Made by a program: the position numbers and the translations under genes | Source: Flavobacteriales bacterium | GTDB lineage: Bacteria > Bacteroidota > Bacteroidia > Flavobacteriales > Flavobacteriaceae | Length of the DNA stretch: 6,896 nucleotides | Assembly: GCA_011525065.1 (NCBI GenBank) | Contig: WTIY01000257.1 | Coordinates: forward strand, 1 to 6,896 | Reading direction: 5' to 3' | The notes under the pieces: generated by a model | Told to the model about the DNA's origin: nothing | What the model saw: the letters and a program-made list of their open reading frames with translations, nothing else | Databases searched by the model: none | Part shown: positions 1 through 5,788 of the stretch, piece after piece | Numbering within the stretch: position 1 is the stretch's first letter | Layout: every line of letters begins with the position of its first letter

Positions 1-1359
1 ACGATCCCGAATTCGTTCACTGGTATATTTAAGGCCGTATTCCATTTGATGGGCACCGGACTGAATTTGTCCCCGATGATTGAGATTCACAATAAGGGCT
101 TCTAAATCATTTCGGGCATGGGTTAATTGACTGCCAATCCCTTCTGAAAATTCAACTTCCCCTAAATTTTCATCCCCAATACTGGTATTGACTTCACCCA
201 TGCGGTATTGCGCCAATATATCGTAATGTTCTTGTTCAGCGGTTTGGTAGACCGAGGCCATCCACTTAGTGGTGTAGGCTTCAGAAACCACATAAGTGGC
301 TTTTAAGGCGCCAAACACCGTGCGGTATTGATCAACCTCTTGACCCTCATAAAAGACCAAGAGGGCTCTGGGGTCTTGAATGGTTCCAAAATTTGTTTGT
401 CGTGTGAGGGGCTCGTAACGATAATCATTAATCGATGCCGTTCCAAGAAAACCCAACTCGAGTTTATTGTTGACTTTATAGGTCAAATAAGACTGCAAGT
501 CTGTAAAGCGTGGTCTAAAATTAGTTTGGGTTTGTTTGGCATCCACAAACAAGCTGTTGTCGCGATAACGAATACTGCCCAATGCGGTAAAGCGACCATC
601 TTCTGATTTATCGCCTACGGTAAGTTGTCCTCCGAGCAAGCTTAAATCCATAGACGCTTCAAAGTCAGTGGGCCGACGATAGGTAATGTCTAAAACAGAG
701 GAGAGTTTATCACCGTATTTAGCCTGAAAGCCTCCCGCTGAAAAATCTACATTGGCCGTCATTTGGCTGTTGACAAAACTTAGACCTTCCTGTTGTCCGC
801 TGCGGATTAAAAATGGGCGATAAACTTCAATTTCATTGACATAAACCAGATTCTCATCATAATTCCCGCCGCGCACGGCATACTGAGTACTGAGTTCATT
901 GTTCCCGCTCACCCCCGGTAAGGACATCAATACAGCTTCCACCCCCGCATTGCCCCCGACCATTTTACGGGCTATTTCTGGCGAAAAACTCTGTATGCCC
1001 TCGATGCGCTTTCGCTTTTTGACGTCTAAAACAAGTTCACCAAAAACCTCAATATCATTTTGCATGACAGGGTTGAACTCATAATCTTCATTGGGACCCA
1101 AACTCAGTGCGACAGAGACCGCTTTTAGCGACAGATAAGAAAAGGTTACCGTAATCTTTTGGTCCGCTGGGATTTCTAACACATACACGCCATTGCGATC
1201 TGTGACTACCCCCTGATTGTCATAGGATACCGTAGCTCCTGAAACCGTATTTCCCGCAGCATCAAAAACAATCCCTTTGAGGGTCGCAGTTTGCGCCAAA
1301 ACCCCAAAAGGCAAACACAACACAGCGAAAAAGGTCAATAATTTCAGGGATTTAATCAT
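1..1359 (-). CDS. TonB-dependent outer-membrane receptor, N-terminal part (C-terminus off the left edge)
   Basis: This is an outer-membrane, TonB-energised transport channel of unknown substrate. Reading the minus strand from the ATG at 1359-1357 gives 453 uninterrupted codons reaching base 1. Residues 1-22 form a signal peptide (basic start, hydrophobic core, VLA then Q23). Residues about 25-100 are a carboxypeptidase-regulatory-like beta sandwich (LKGIVFDAAGNTVSGATV, then TDRNGVY), typical of Bacteroidota receptors. Residues about 125-230 are the plug domain, with the family-typical VRGGNYDENLVYVN at 162-175 and GGFQAKYGDKLSSVLD at 209-224. The remainder is the start of the beta barrel, with alternating aromatic strands. 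The start overlaps the end of the upstream peptidase gene by 8 bp (ATGATTAA), which implies translational coupling. No SusD-like partner is visible, so a polysaccharide-uptake role is not supported. The family call is firm; the substrate cannot be read. Confidence 0.93.
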   Translation of the reverse strand, partial: MIKSLKLLTFFAVLCLPFGVLAQTATLKGIVFDAAGNTVSGATVSYDNQGVVTDRNGVYVLEIPADQKITVTFSYLSLKAVSVALSLGPNEDYEFNPVMQNDIEVFGELVLDVKKRKRIEGIQSFSPEIARKMVGGNAGVEAVLMSLPGVSGNNELSTQYAVRGGNYDENLVYVNEIEVYRPFLIRSGQQEGLSFVNSQMTANVDFSAGGFQAKYGDKLSSVLDITYRRPTDFEASMDLSLLGGQLTVGDKSEDGRFTALGSIRYRDNSLFVDAKQTQTNFRPRFTDLQSYLTYKVNNKLELGFLGTASINDYRYEPLTRQTNFGTIQDPRALLVFYEGQEVDQYRTVFGALKATYVVSEAYTTKWMASVYQTAEQEHYDILAQYRMGEVNTSIGDENLGEVEFSEGIGSQLTHARNDLEALIVNLNHRGQIQSGAHQMEYGLKYTSERIRDR

Positions 1360-3124
1360 CGGCTTTGCGGTAAAACAGTCGCTCAAAAGTAGTACTATTT
1401 CCAGCATTATCCAGTACAACTACTTTTAAATTATGGGCAGCCTCATCAATAATGGCATCTGAAAAGTCATAGGTCAATCGATTGGTTTTGTAATCGTATT
1501 CCATTAAAATGAAACGGCCGTTAATGGTTGCTCGATAATCGGCAATTCCAGACTCCTTGTCCTTTATGGTCACTTTGAGTTTTTTGGCTTTGCTGTACCA
1601 CTGACCCTCTGCAGGCTGGCGCAGAATAATGGTGGGTGGCACATCATCAAAAAACACCCCGTAGTTTCCCAGGGCACTCACCGAGGCTTCCAATGTGGTG
1701 CCACTGCGTGAGGTGTTTTGATAAATTGGTTTTCCGTAAGGATCAATGCGGGCGATGTAGGCTTTGGCCAAATCTTCCGGACCTAAATGATCCGCCCGAT
1801 AACTGATTTTTATCGGTTTGTACACCGCAAAACGATCCCGATCCAACCGCAGGATCTCGGAATCCACGGAAAGGTCCAATGCGGTCGATTCATAAAAACA
1901 GCCTTTCGAGAAAAAAACACTGTAACGCGATTCAGACCAACTCGTGGCTGATGAATTGGGAATCTCAGTCAACCGCTCCAAGTCATCACCCGATTGATCC
2001 TGAGGCTTTGCGGAAGCTTTAATGATCTGGCTGTCTTCGGACTCAATTCCCACGATAGGGACGTCGATGGTTGTTTGATTACCAGAATAATCCATAAGTT
2101 CAATGCGATACACGTAAGACGCTCCTGGCTCAATGGACACATAGCCATCGCTTTCTAAAATTTTAATGATTCCCAATGGATTGTTGGTCTCTCTAAACAA
2201 CTTTTGGACACGCTGTTTTCGCTCGCGATAATGCCGGTAATCCATGTATCGATTCATGAATTTGGACTCATCAAAGGAAATACGATCAAATAAAATTTCT
2301 TGGGTTAGGGCTCCATTAAGCGACGTTTTAATGCGATAAACCCCGTTTTTATTTGATGAACCGTCCTGCTGATCGTAGGCCCCAATGCCAAAACCTATGC
2401 GTCCTGAAGTGGCCAGGCTTTCGGCTAAAAATTCATTGGGCCTTATTTGGGTCAGTGAGAGATTTTGACCGTAAGTCTCTACATTTCGACCATTCTTATT
2501 GTAGGGGTACCAGCGCAATACGGTCGGTATGGGTGATTTGGTATCTGAAATCTCAATACCGTAATCAAGGGGATTCAGAGGTCTTGATTGGGGGTCCCGA
2601 ATCTCAAAGTGAAGATGAGGCCCTCCGCTGCTTCCTGTATTCCCAGTATACCCAATTAAGTCCCCTTTTTTGACCACAAATTTGTCTTTGGATGGAAACA
2701 GCTCAACTTGAAATCGTTCTTTTTTGTATTGCGTATTCTTGATGTAATTCTGAATGTCGTCGGCAAAGCGATCTAAATGGGCGTAGACGCTACCATACCC
2801 CCCTTCATGGGTTAAATAAAGCGCCTTTCCATAACCAAAATGGGCTACCTTTAAACGACTGACATAACCATCCGCTGCGGCGTAAACAGGCTTGCCGATG
2901 GTCAGGTTGGTTTTTAAATCCAATCCGGCGTGAAAGTGACTGCCGCGCAGCTCACCAAAATTACCCGATAGCCTAAGTTGTTCTTTTAGGGGGTCATCAA
3001 AATCAAACTGCTTAGCGGTCTGGGCCTCTAGCGACAGACTCTGAAAACAAAACAGGCTTAACAGGCCCACAAACAGGGGCTTTACTCTGTTTAAAACAAG
3101 TTTTGATGATGCGTTTTTTCTCAT
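1352..3124 (-). CDS. Secreted M23-family zinc metallopeptidase with C-terminal beta domain
   Basis: Probable periplasmic peptidoglycan endopeptidase of the LytM/lysostaphin (M23) family, 590 residues. Residues 1-34 form a signal peptide (basic start, hydrophobic 16-31, LEA then Q35). The M23 domain lies at about 55-190 and looks catalytically complete. Zinc ligands are H65 and D69 (HAGLD) and H172 (second His of HLHFE). The supporting catalytic histidines are H116 (YAHLD) and H170. The glycine-rich GYTGNTGSSGGPHLHF segment is typical of the family. About 400 residues follow, far longer than a minimal M23 enzyme. The last segment, about 495-586 (VPPTIILRQP, then DNAGNSTTF), resembles an Ig/fibronectin-like beta sandwich and may anchor or regulate the enzyme. 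There is no Shine-Dalgarno sequence; an AT-rich TTTTA precedes the ATG, as is usual in Bacteroidota. The gene is divergent from the zapA cluster and coupled to the receptor downstream. The exact bond cleaved is not known. Confidence 0.95.
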   Translation of the reverse strand: MRKNASSKLVLNRVKPLFVGLLSLFCFQSLSLEAQTAKQFDFDDPLKEQLRLSGNFGELRGSHFHAGLDLKTNLTIGKPVYAAADGYVSRLKVAHFGYGKALYLTHEGGYGSVYAHLDRFADDIQNYIKNTQYKKERFQVELFPSKDKFVVKKGDLIGYTGNTGSSGGPHLHFEIRDPQSRPLNPLDYGIEISDTKSPIPTVLRWYPYNKNGRNVETYGQNLSLTQIRPNEFLAESLATSGRIGFGIGAYDQQDGSSNKNGVYRIKTSLNGALTQEILFDRISFDESKFMNRYMDYRHYRERKQRVQKLFRETNNPLGIIKILESDGYVSIEPGASYVYRIELMDYSGNQTTIDVPIVGIESEDSQIIKASAKPQDQSGDDLERLTEIPNSSATSWSESRYSVFFSKGCFYESTALDLSVDSEILRLDRDRFAVYKPIKISYRADHLGPEDLAKAYIARIDPYGKPIYQNTSRSGTTLEASVSALGNYGVFFDDVPPTIILRQPAEGQWYSKAKKLKVTIKDKESGIADYRATINGRFILMEYDYKTNRLTYDFSDAIIDEAAHNLKVVVLDNAGNSTTFERLFYRKADD

Positions 3125-3208
3125 TAAAATTCGATGCTACCGAGGTTTAACCCAACGTGCCGTAAGGCAGATTTGTGAAAATTTGGTTGTCTAATTAAGG
3201 GTTAATTA

Positions 3209-3238
3209 CAAACGATATTTACAAAGTGAATATTACAA
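3209..3238 (-). promoter_or_regulatory. Possible minus-strand promoter for the M23 peptidase-receptor pair
   Basis: On the minus strand a TTG (3238-3236) is followed after 18 bases by TATCGTTTG (3217-3209). This resembles the Bacteroidota -7 element TAnnTTTG but with one extra base between TA and TTTG. It would start transcription near 3202, leaving a leader of about 78 bases before the ATG at 3124. It is the best candidate I find on this strand of the divergent region, but the imperfect spacing makes it weak. Confidence 0.3.
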
Positions 3239-3268
3239 AAAATTCGAGAATTAACAGAAGCTTGAGCC

Positions 3269-3296
3269 TTGCATCACCCAAGATTTATTAAATTTG
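3269..3296 (+). promoter_or_regulatory. Bacteroidota-type sigma-A promoter for the coiled-coil/zapA cluster
   Basis: TTG at 3269-3271, a 17-base spacer, then TAAATTTG at 3289-3296. This is an exact fit to the published Bacteroidota/Flavobacterium consensus (TTG at about -33, TAnnTTTG at about -7). Transcription would start near 3302, giving a leader of about 20 bases before the ATG at 3323. The absence of a Shine-Dalgarno sequence in that leader fits the phylum. Confidence 0.6.
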
Positions 3297-3322
3297 TTAT
3301 CAAGTGTTGTAATGTTCATTGA

Positions 3323-3613
3323 ATGGCTCAACTCAATTCCATAGTAGATTCATTAGAATCGAAACTTCAAGAGCTGATCTCGGCCCATACAGGCCTGAAA
3401 ACAGACCATCAGCAATTGACTGCTACTTTGGCTGAATTGGAACAGCAAAACCAAAATCAAGCTGAAGAATTGGAGCAGTGGAAAAAACGTTGTGAGGAGT
3501 TAAAAATGGCCAATGCAATGCTTGGCAGCGACCAACATAAAAGAGAAACAAAACTCAAAATAAATGCTTTAGTGCGCGATATTGAACAATGTATCGCTCA
3601 TTTAGCACCGTAA
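3323..3613 (+). CDS. Small coiled-coil protein, probable ZapA partner (ZauP/ZapB-like)
   Basis: Cytoplasmic 96-residue protein with no signal peptide or membrane segment. Residues about 5-65 are a nearly continuous coiled coil with leucine/isoleucine heptads (IVDSLESKLQEL, ATLAELE, EELEQW), rich in Gln and Glu. A short C-terminal helix at about 74-94 (RETKLKINALVRDIEQCIAHL) has the look of a conserved tail motif. Its stop lies three bases before the zapA start, so the two are certainly cotranscribed. Size, fold and position match the coiled-coil genes upstream of zapA in other bacteria. In Caulobacter that protein (ZauP) works with ZapA to focus the Z-ring; ZapB does a similar job in E. coli. 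The role here is inferred from context and fold, not from a recognised family signature. A neutral name is coiled-coil protein of the zapA operon. Confidence 0.88.
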   Translation: MAQLNSIVDSLESKLQELISAHTGLKTDHQQLTATLAELEQQNQNQAEELEQWKKRCEELKMANAMLGSDQHKRETKLKINALVRDIEQCIAHLAP

Positions 3614-3616
3614 ATC

Positions 3617-3907
3617 ATGGCTGAGGCACTTAAAATAAAGTTGACCATTGCCGACCGTTTGTATCCTTTAACCATACAGGCGGAGCAGGAGGAAGGCCTT
3701 CGTAAGGCCGCCAAACGCATAGAAGAAATGATCAAACGCTTCGAGCAGAGTTATGCCGTGCGAGACAAACAAGATGTTTTGGCCATGTGTGCCCTACAGT
3801 TTGCCGCCCAGGTGGAACAAAAAGAGCTCGACGCGGGTAAGGATTTGGAGTCTTTAGAACAAAGGCTTCAAGCTTTGGATCAATCGGTGCTCGCTGCACT
3901 AAAGTGA
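3617..3907 (+). CDS. zapA: Cell division protein ZapA
   Basis: ZapA binds FtsZ in the cytoplasm and cross-links filaments to stabilise the Z-ring. The 96-residue product has the normal family length. Residues 5-20 (LKIKLTIADRLYPLTI) are the N-terminal beta strands of the FtsZ-binding head. The hallmark EEEGLRKAA-type helix follows at 24-32 (QEEGLRKAA). DKQDVLAMCALQFA at 50-63 is the conserved start of the long dimerisation helix, and residues about 64-95 continue as a coiled coil. The gene begins three bases after the coiled-coil gene stops, in another reading frame, and no promoter is visible in between, so it uses the promoter at 3269-3296. Downstream comes a structured non-coding stretch and then rny. 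The match is clear over the whole length. Confidence 0.94.
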   Translation: MAEALKIKLTIADRLYPLTIQAEQEEGLRKAAKRIEEMIKRFEQSYAVRDKQDVLAMCALQFAAQVEQKELDAGKDLESLEQRLQALDQSVLAALK

Positions 3908-3929
3908 CGTTCTTAACATATTCAGGTAA

Positions 3930-4095
3930 CTGCCTATATTGATTTATTATTTGGTAAACTCAACAGAGATTCTTTAAAAGAGGTGAGTTAGGGTTGTTAA
4001 AGCATGCCGTCTTCGTCACGGATCCTTGATCAATTCATTAGCCTCAAACGTGTTTTAAGGAGTTTATTCAATCAACTTCAGTATAGGCTTTTTTT
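3930..4095 (+). ncRNA. ssrS: Probable 6S RNA (6S-Flavo-like) between zapA and rny
   Basis: A stretch of about 165 bases folds into a long rod. The closing helix pairs GCCTATATTGA (3932-3942) with TCAGTATAGGC (4078-4088), 11 bp with one G-U pair, and ends straight into seven Ts (4089-4095). Inside it, GGTAAACTC (3953-3961) pairs with GAGTTTATT (4060-4068), 9 bp with two G-U pairs. A near-symmetrical 10x9 internal loop lies between the helices. Further in, GTTAGGG (3987-3993) can pair with CTCAAAC (4043-4049) with one mismatch, and CCGT/ACGG caps the tip (4007-4021). An alternative local hairpin, AACTCA/TGAGTT (3957-3962 with 3984-3989), competes with the inner helix, recalling the bubble-collapse helix of known 6S RNAs. 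6S RNA binds RNA polymerase holoenzyme and damps transcription. Flavobacterial 6S RNAs are a known family, and E. coli ssrS also follows zapA. No strong promoter is seen just upstream. The structure is visible; the 6S identity is inferred. Confidence 0.6.
4078..4095 (+). terminator. 3' strand of the RNA closing helix plus T7 tract (intrinsic terminator-like end)
   Basis: The downstream arm of the 11-bp long-range helix (4078-4088) is followed at once by seven Ts (4089-4095). This would define the 3' end of the RNA and act as a terminator between zapA and rny. Because the other arm is about 140 bases upstream, termination would depend on the whole RNA folding, so read-through into rny is likely to be substantial. 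Confidence 0.45.
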
Positions 4096-4100
4096 ATACT
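4080..4100 (+). promoter_or_regulatory. Alternative hairpin competing with the RNA closing helix, just before rny
   Basis: AGTATA (4080-4085) and TATACT (4095-4100) form a perfect 6-bp inverted repeat with a 9-base loop (4086-4094) that contains most of the T tract. The left arm is the same sequence used by the 3' strand of the closing helix, so the two structures exclude each other. The hairpin ends 12 bases before the rny ATG and forms only in a transcript that has passed the T tract. It could stabilise the 5' end of a separate rny message or mark a processing site. The pairing is seen; the function is a guess. Confidence 0.35.
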
Positions 4101-4112
4101 CAGTACACAACT

Positions 4113-5678
4113 ATGGAACCCTATATCCCCATTATAGTCACTGCAGCAATCGGCCTAATTGTCGGTTTTGTCGTGGCAAAAATTATCGAAAAAAGCAGCG
4201 CTTCACAAGCGCTTAACAGCGCCAAAAGGGCGGCAGAAGGCATCTTGAAAGAAGCAAAAGTAGATGCCGAGACCATGAAAAAGGAGAAAATCCTTCAGGC
4301 TAAAGAAAAATTCATTGAGCTCAAAGCGGAACACGAAAAGGTGATTCTAAGCAGAGACAAAAAGATGGCAGAAGCTGAAAAGCGAACCAGAGACAAAGAA
4401 TCTCAAGTCTCCAGCACATTGGCCCAACAGAAGAAGCTTAATGCCGCTTTAGAAAAAGAGCGCGCCGACATAGAGGACAAGCGACAAGTGCTCGACAAGA
4501 AAAAAAGCGAATTGGATCGTTTGCGCAAAAGTCAAATCGAACAGCTCGAAGTAATCTCTAGCTTATCTGCAGAAGACGCCAAAGCGCAACTCGTCGAAAG
4601 CCTGAAAGGGGAGGCCAAGACGGACGCCATGGCCTTCATACAAAACAGTATGGAGGAGGCAAAAATGACGGCCCAACAAGAAGCTAAAAAAATCATCATC
4701 AATACCATTCAACGCATTGGCACTGAAGAGGCTGTCGAGAATTGTGTCTCTGTATTTAATCTAGAAAACGACGACGTCAAGGGTCGTATTATCGGGCGTG
4801 AAGGCCGAAACATTCGTGCCATAGAAGCAGCCACAGGCGTTGAAATCATTGTAGACGATACTCCAGAGGCCATTATCCTGTCTTGTTTTGATGCCGTGCG
4901 TCGCGAGATCGCTCGACTTTCCCTACACAAGTTAGTCACCGATGGACGCATTCATCCCGCCCGCATCGAGGAAGTTGTGCGTAAGACAACCAAACAGATC
5001 GAATCAGAAATTGCCGAAGTGGGCAAGCGCACCGTGATTGATCTGGGCATACACGGCCTGCATCCAGAATTGATCAAGTCGGTTGGTCGCATGAAATACC
5101 GTTCTTCATACGGTCAAAACCTCTTGCACCACTCCCGTGAGGTTGCGCGCTTATGCGGCACCATGGCCGCCGAATTAGGACTGAATGCCAAATTGGCCAA
5201 ACGAGCAGGGCTCTTGCACGATATCGGTAAAGTACCAGAGGCTGAAACAGAGACCCCACACGCCATCTTAGGCATGCAATGGGCAGAGAAATACGGAGAA
5301 AAGCCAGAAGTCTGCAACGCCATTGGGGCTCACCACGATGAAATCGAAATGACGCATCTCTTGTCGCCAATTGTTCAGGTTTGTGATGCCATTTCAGGAG
5401 CCCGCCCAGGAGCAAGACGTCAAGTGCTGGATTCTTACATTCAACGACTCAAAGACCTCGAAGACATCGCCTTTGGGTTTGGTGGGGTAGAAAAGGCTTA
5501 CGCCATACAAGCCGGACGTGAACTCAGGGTCATTGTAGAAAGTGAAAAAGTGAGCGATGATAAAGCCGCGCAATTGTCGTTTGAAATCTCTCAAAAGATT
5601 CAGACTGACATGACTTACCCGGGACAAGTGAAAGTCACGGTAATTCGTGAAACAAGAGCGGTCAATATCGCGAAATAA
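4113..5678 (+). CDS. rny: Ribonuclease Y
   Basis: Membrane-anchored endoribonuclease that makes the initiating cuts in bulk mRNA decay. The 521-residue product has the normal family length and order of parts. Residues 5-24 are one membrane anchor (IPIIVTAAIGLIVGFVV). Residues about 30-195 are a long charged coiled coil. The KH RNA-binding domain spans about 210-275, with its GREG loop at 228-231 (IIGREGRNIRAIE). The HD phosphohydrolase domain spans about 335-430, with candidate metal ligands H339 or H340, H369-D370 (LLHDIGK), H407/H408 (AHHDE) and D425. The C-terminus (TRAVNIAK) is what I expect of Flavobacteriia. The ATG at 4113 is favoured because it places the anchor at the very N-terminus and no in-frame start lies just upstream. 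It begins 17 bases after the T tract of the putative 6S RNA. No separate promoter was found, so expression may rely on read-through or processing. Confidence 0.98.
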   Translation: MEPYIPIIVTAAIGLIVGFVVAKIIEKSSASQALNSAKRAAEGILKEAKVDAETMKKEKILQAKEKFIELKAEHEKVILSRDKKMAEAEKRTRDKESQVSSTLAQQKKLNAALEKERADIEDKRQVLDKKKSELDRLRKSQIEQLEVISSLSAEDAKAQLVESLKGEAKTDAMAFIQNSMEEAKMTAQQEAKKIIINTIQRIGTEEAVENCVSVFNLENDDVKGRIIGREGRNIRAIEAATGVEIIVDDTPEAIILSCFDAVRREIARLSLHKLVTDGRIHPARIEEVVRKTTKQIESEIAEVGKRTVIDLGIHGLHPELIKSVGRMKYRSSYGQNLLHHSREVARLCGTMAAELGLNAKLAKRAGLLHDIGKVPEAETETPHAILGMQWAEKYGEKPEVCNAIGAHHDEIEMTHLLSPIVQVCDAISGARPGARRQVLDSYIQRLKDLEDIAFGFGGVEKAYAIQAGRELRVIVESEKVSDDKAAQLSFEISQKIQTDMTYPGQVKVTVIRETRAVNIAK

Positions 5679-5716
5679 GCGCTGTCCCGATATCGCCAAG
5701 TAATTGGGATAAGCGC
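5679..5716. terminator. Imperfect hairpin after rny, possible terminator in a convergent gap
   Basis: GCGCT (5679-5683) pairs with AGCGC (5712-5716), and TCCC (5685-5688) with GGGA (5706-5709). A 1x2 internal loop separates the two helices and the loop is 17 bases. The hairpin starts directly after the rny stop codon. It is not followed by a T run on either strand, so it is not a textbook intrinsic terminator. It may protect the rny 3' end or slow polymerase in the gap between rny and the opposing aldo/keto reductase gene. Confidence 0.4.
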
Positions 5717-5750
5717 GCTTCAAATCAAATGACAAACAGACTCAGCTATG

Positions 5751-5788
5751 GGGCCTTCTATGGGTGTGCAAACACCCAGTCATAGCCC
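5751..5788. repeat. Hairpin over the 3' end of the aldo/keto reductase gene
   Basis: TGGGTGT (5761-5767) and ACACCCA (5772-5778) form a perfect 7-bp stem closing a four-base loop (GCAA on the plus strand). CTA/TAG (5758-5760 with 5783-5785) and GGG/CCC (5751-5753 with 5786-5788) can extend it across bulges. It spans the last codons and stop of the reductase gene. No T run follows, so it is at best an atypical 3'-end structure for that message. It may equally be chance pairing in coding sequence. Confidence 0.35.

Noticed and set aside
328..606. Plus-strand frames inside the receptor gene (also 899-1084)
   Set aside because: They are antisense shadows of the receptor, whose own frame is continuous and carries clear signal peptide, regulatory-like and plug motifs.
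2353..2673. Plus-strand frame of 106 codons inside the M23 peptidase gene
   Set aside because: Antisense to the catalytic domain, with no recognisable motif; the minus-strand protein explains the conservation.
3158..3169. Small hairpin TGCC-GTAA-GGCA in the divergent region
   Set aside because: Only four base pairs; too short to support an operator or terminator call without conservation data.
3312..3344. Ten-codon upstream frame (MFIEWLNSIP) overlapping the start of the coiled-coil gene
   Set aside because: It lies in the short predicted leader but has no other sign of use. An overlapping 10-codon frame is expected by chance.
3861..3930. Search for a dedicated promoter of the putative 6S RNA at the end of zapA
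   Set aside because: The best -7-like match (TATTCAGG at 3919-3926) fits poorly and no TTG lies at the right distance, so no promoter is claimed.
4020..4032. Palindromes GGATCC and TTGATCAA within the putative RNA
   Set aside because: Short palindromes of this size are common by chance; they are more simply read as part of the RNA's inner region than as protein-binding sites.
4004..4216. Open reading frame of 70 codons overlapping the zapA-rny spacer and the start of rny
   Set aside because: It overlaps the structured RNA and the conserved N-terminus of rny in another frame, and its protein has low-complexity composition with no family resemblance. It is a chance frame.
4709..5735. Several minus-strand frames opposite rny (4709-4951, 5074-5415, 5114-5323, 5394-5735)
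   Set aside because: Shadows of the strongly conserved KH and HD domains of RNase Y; compositions rich in Arg/Ser/Pro and no family features.
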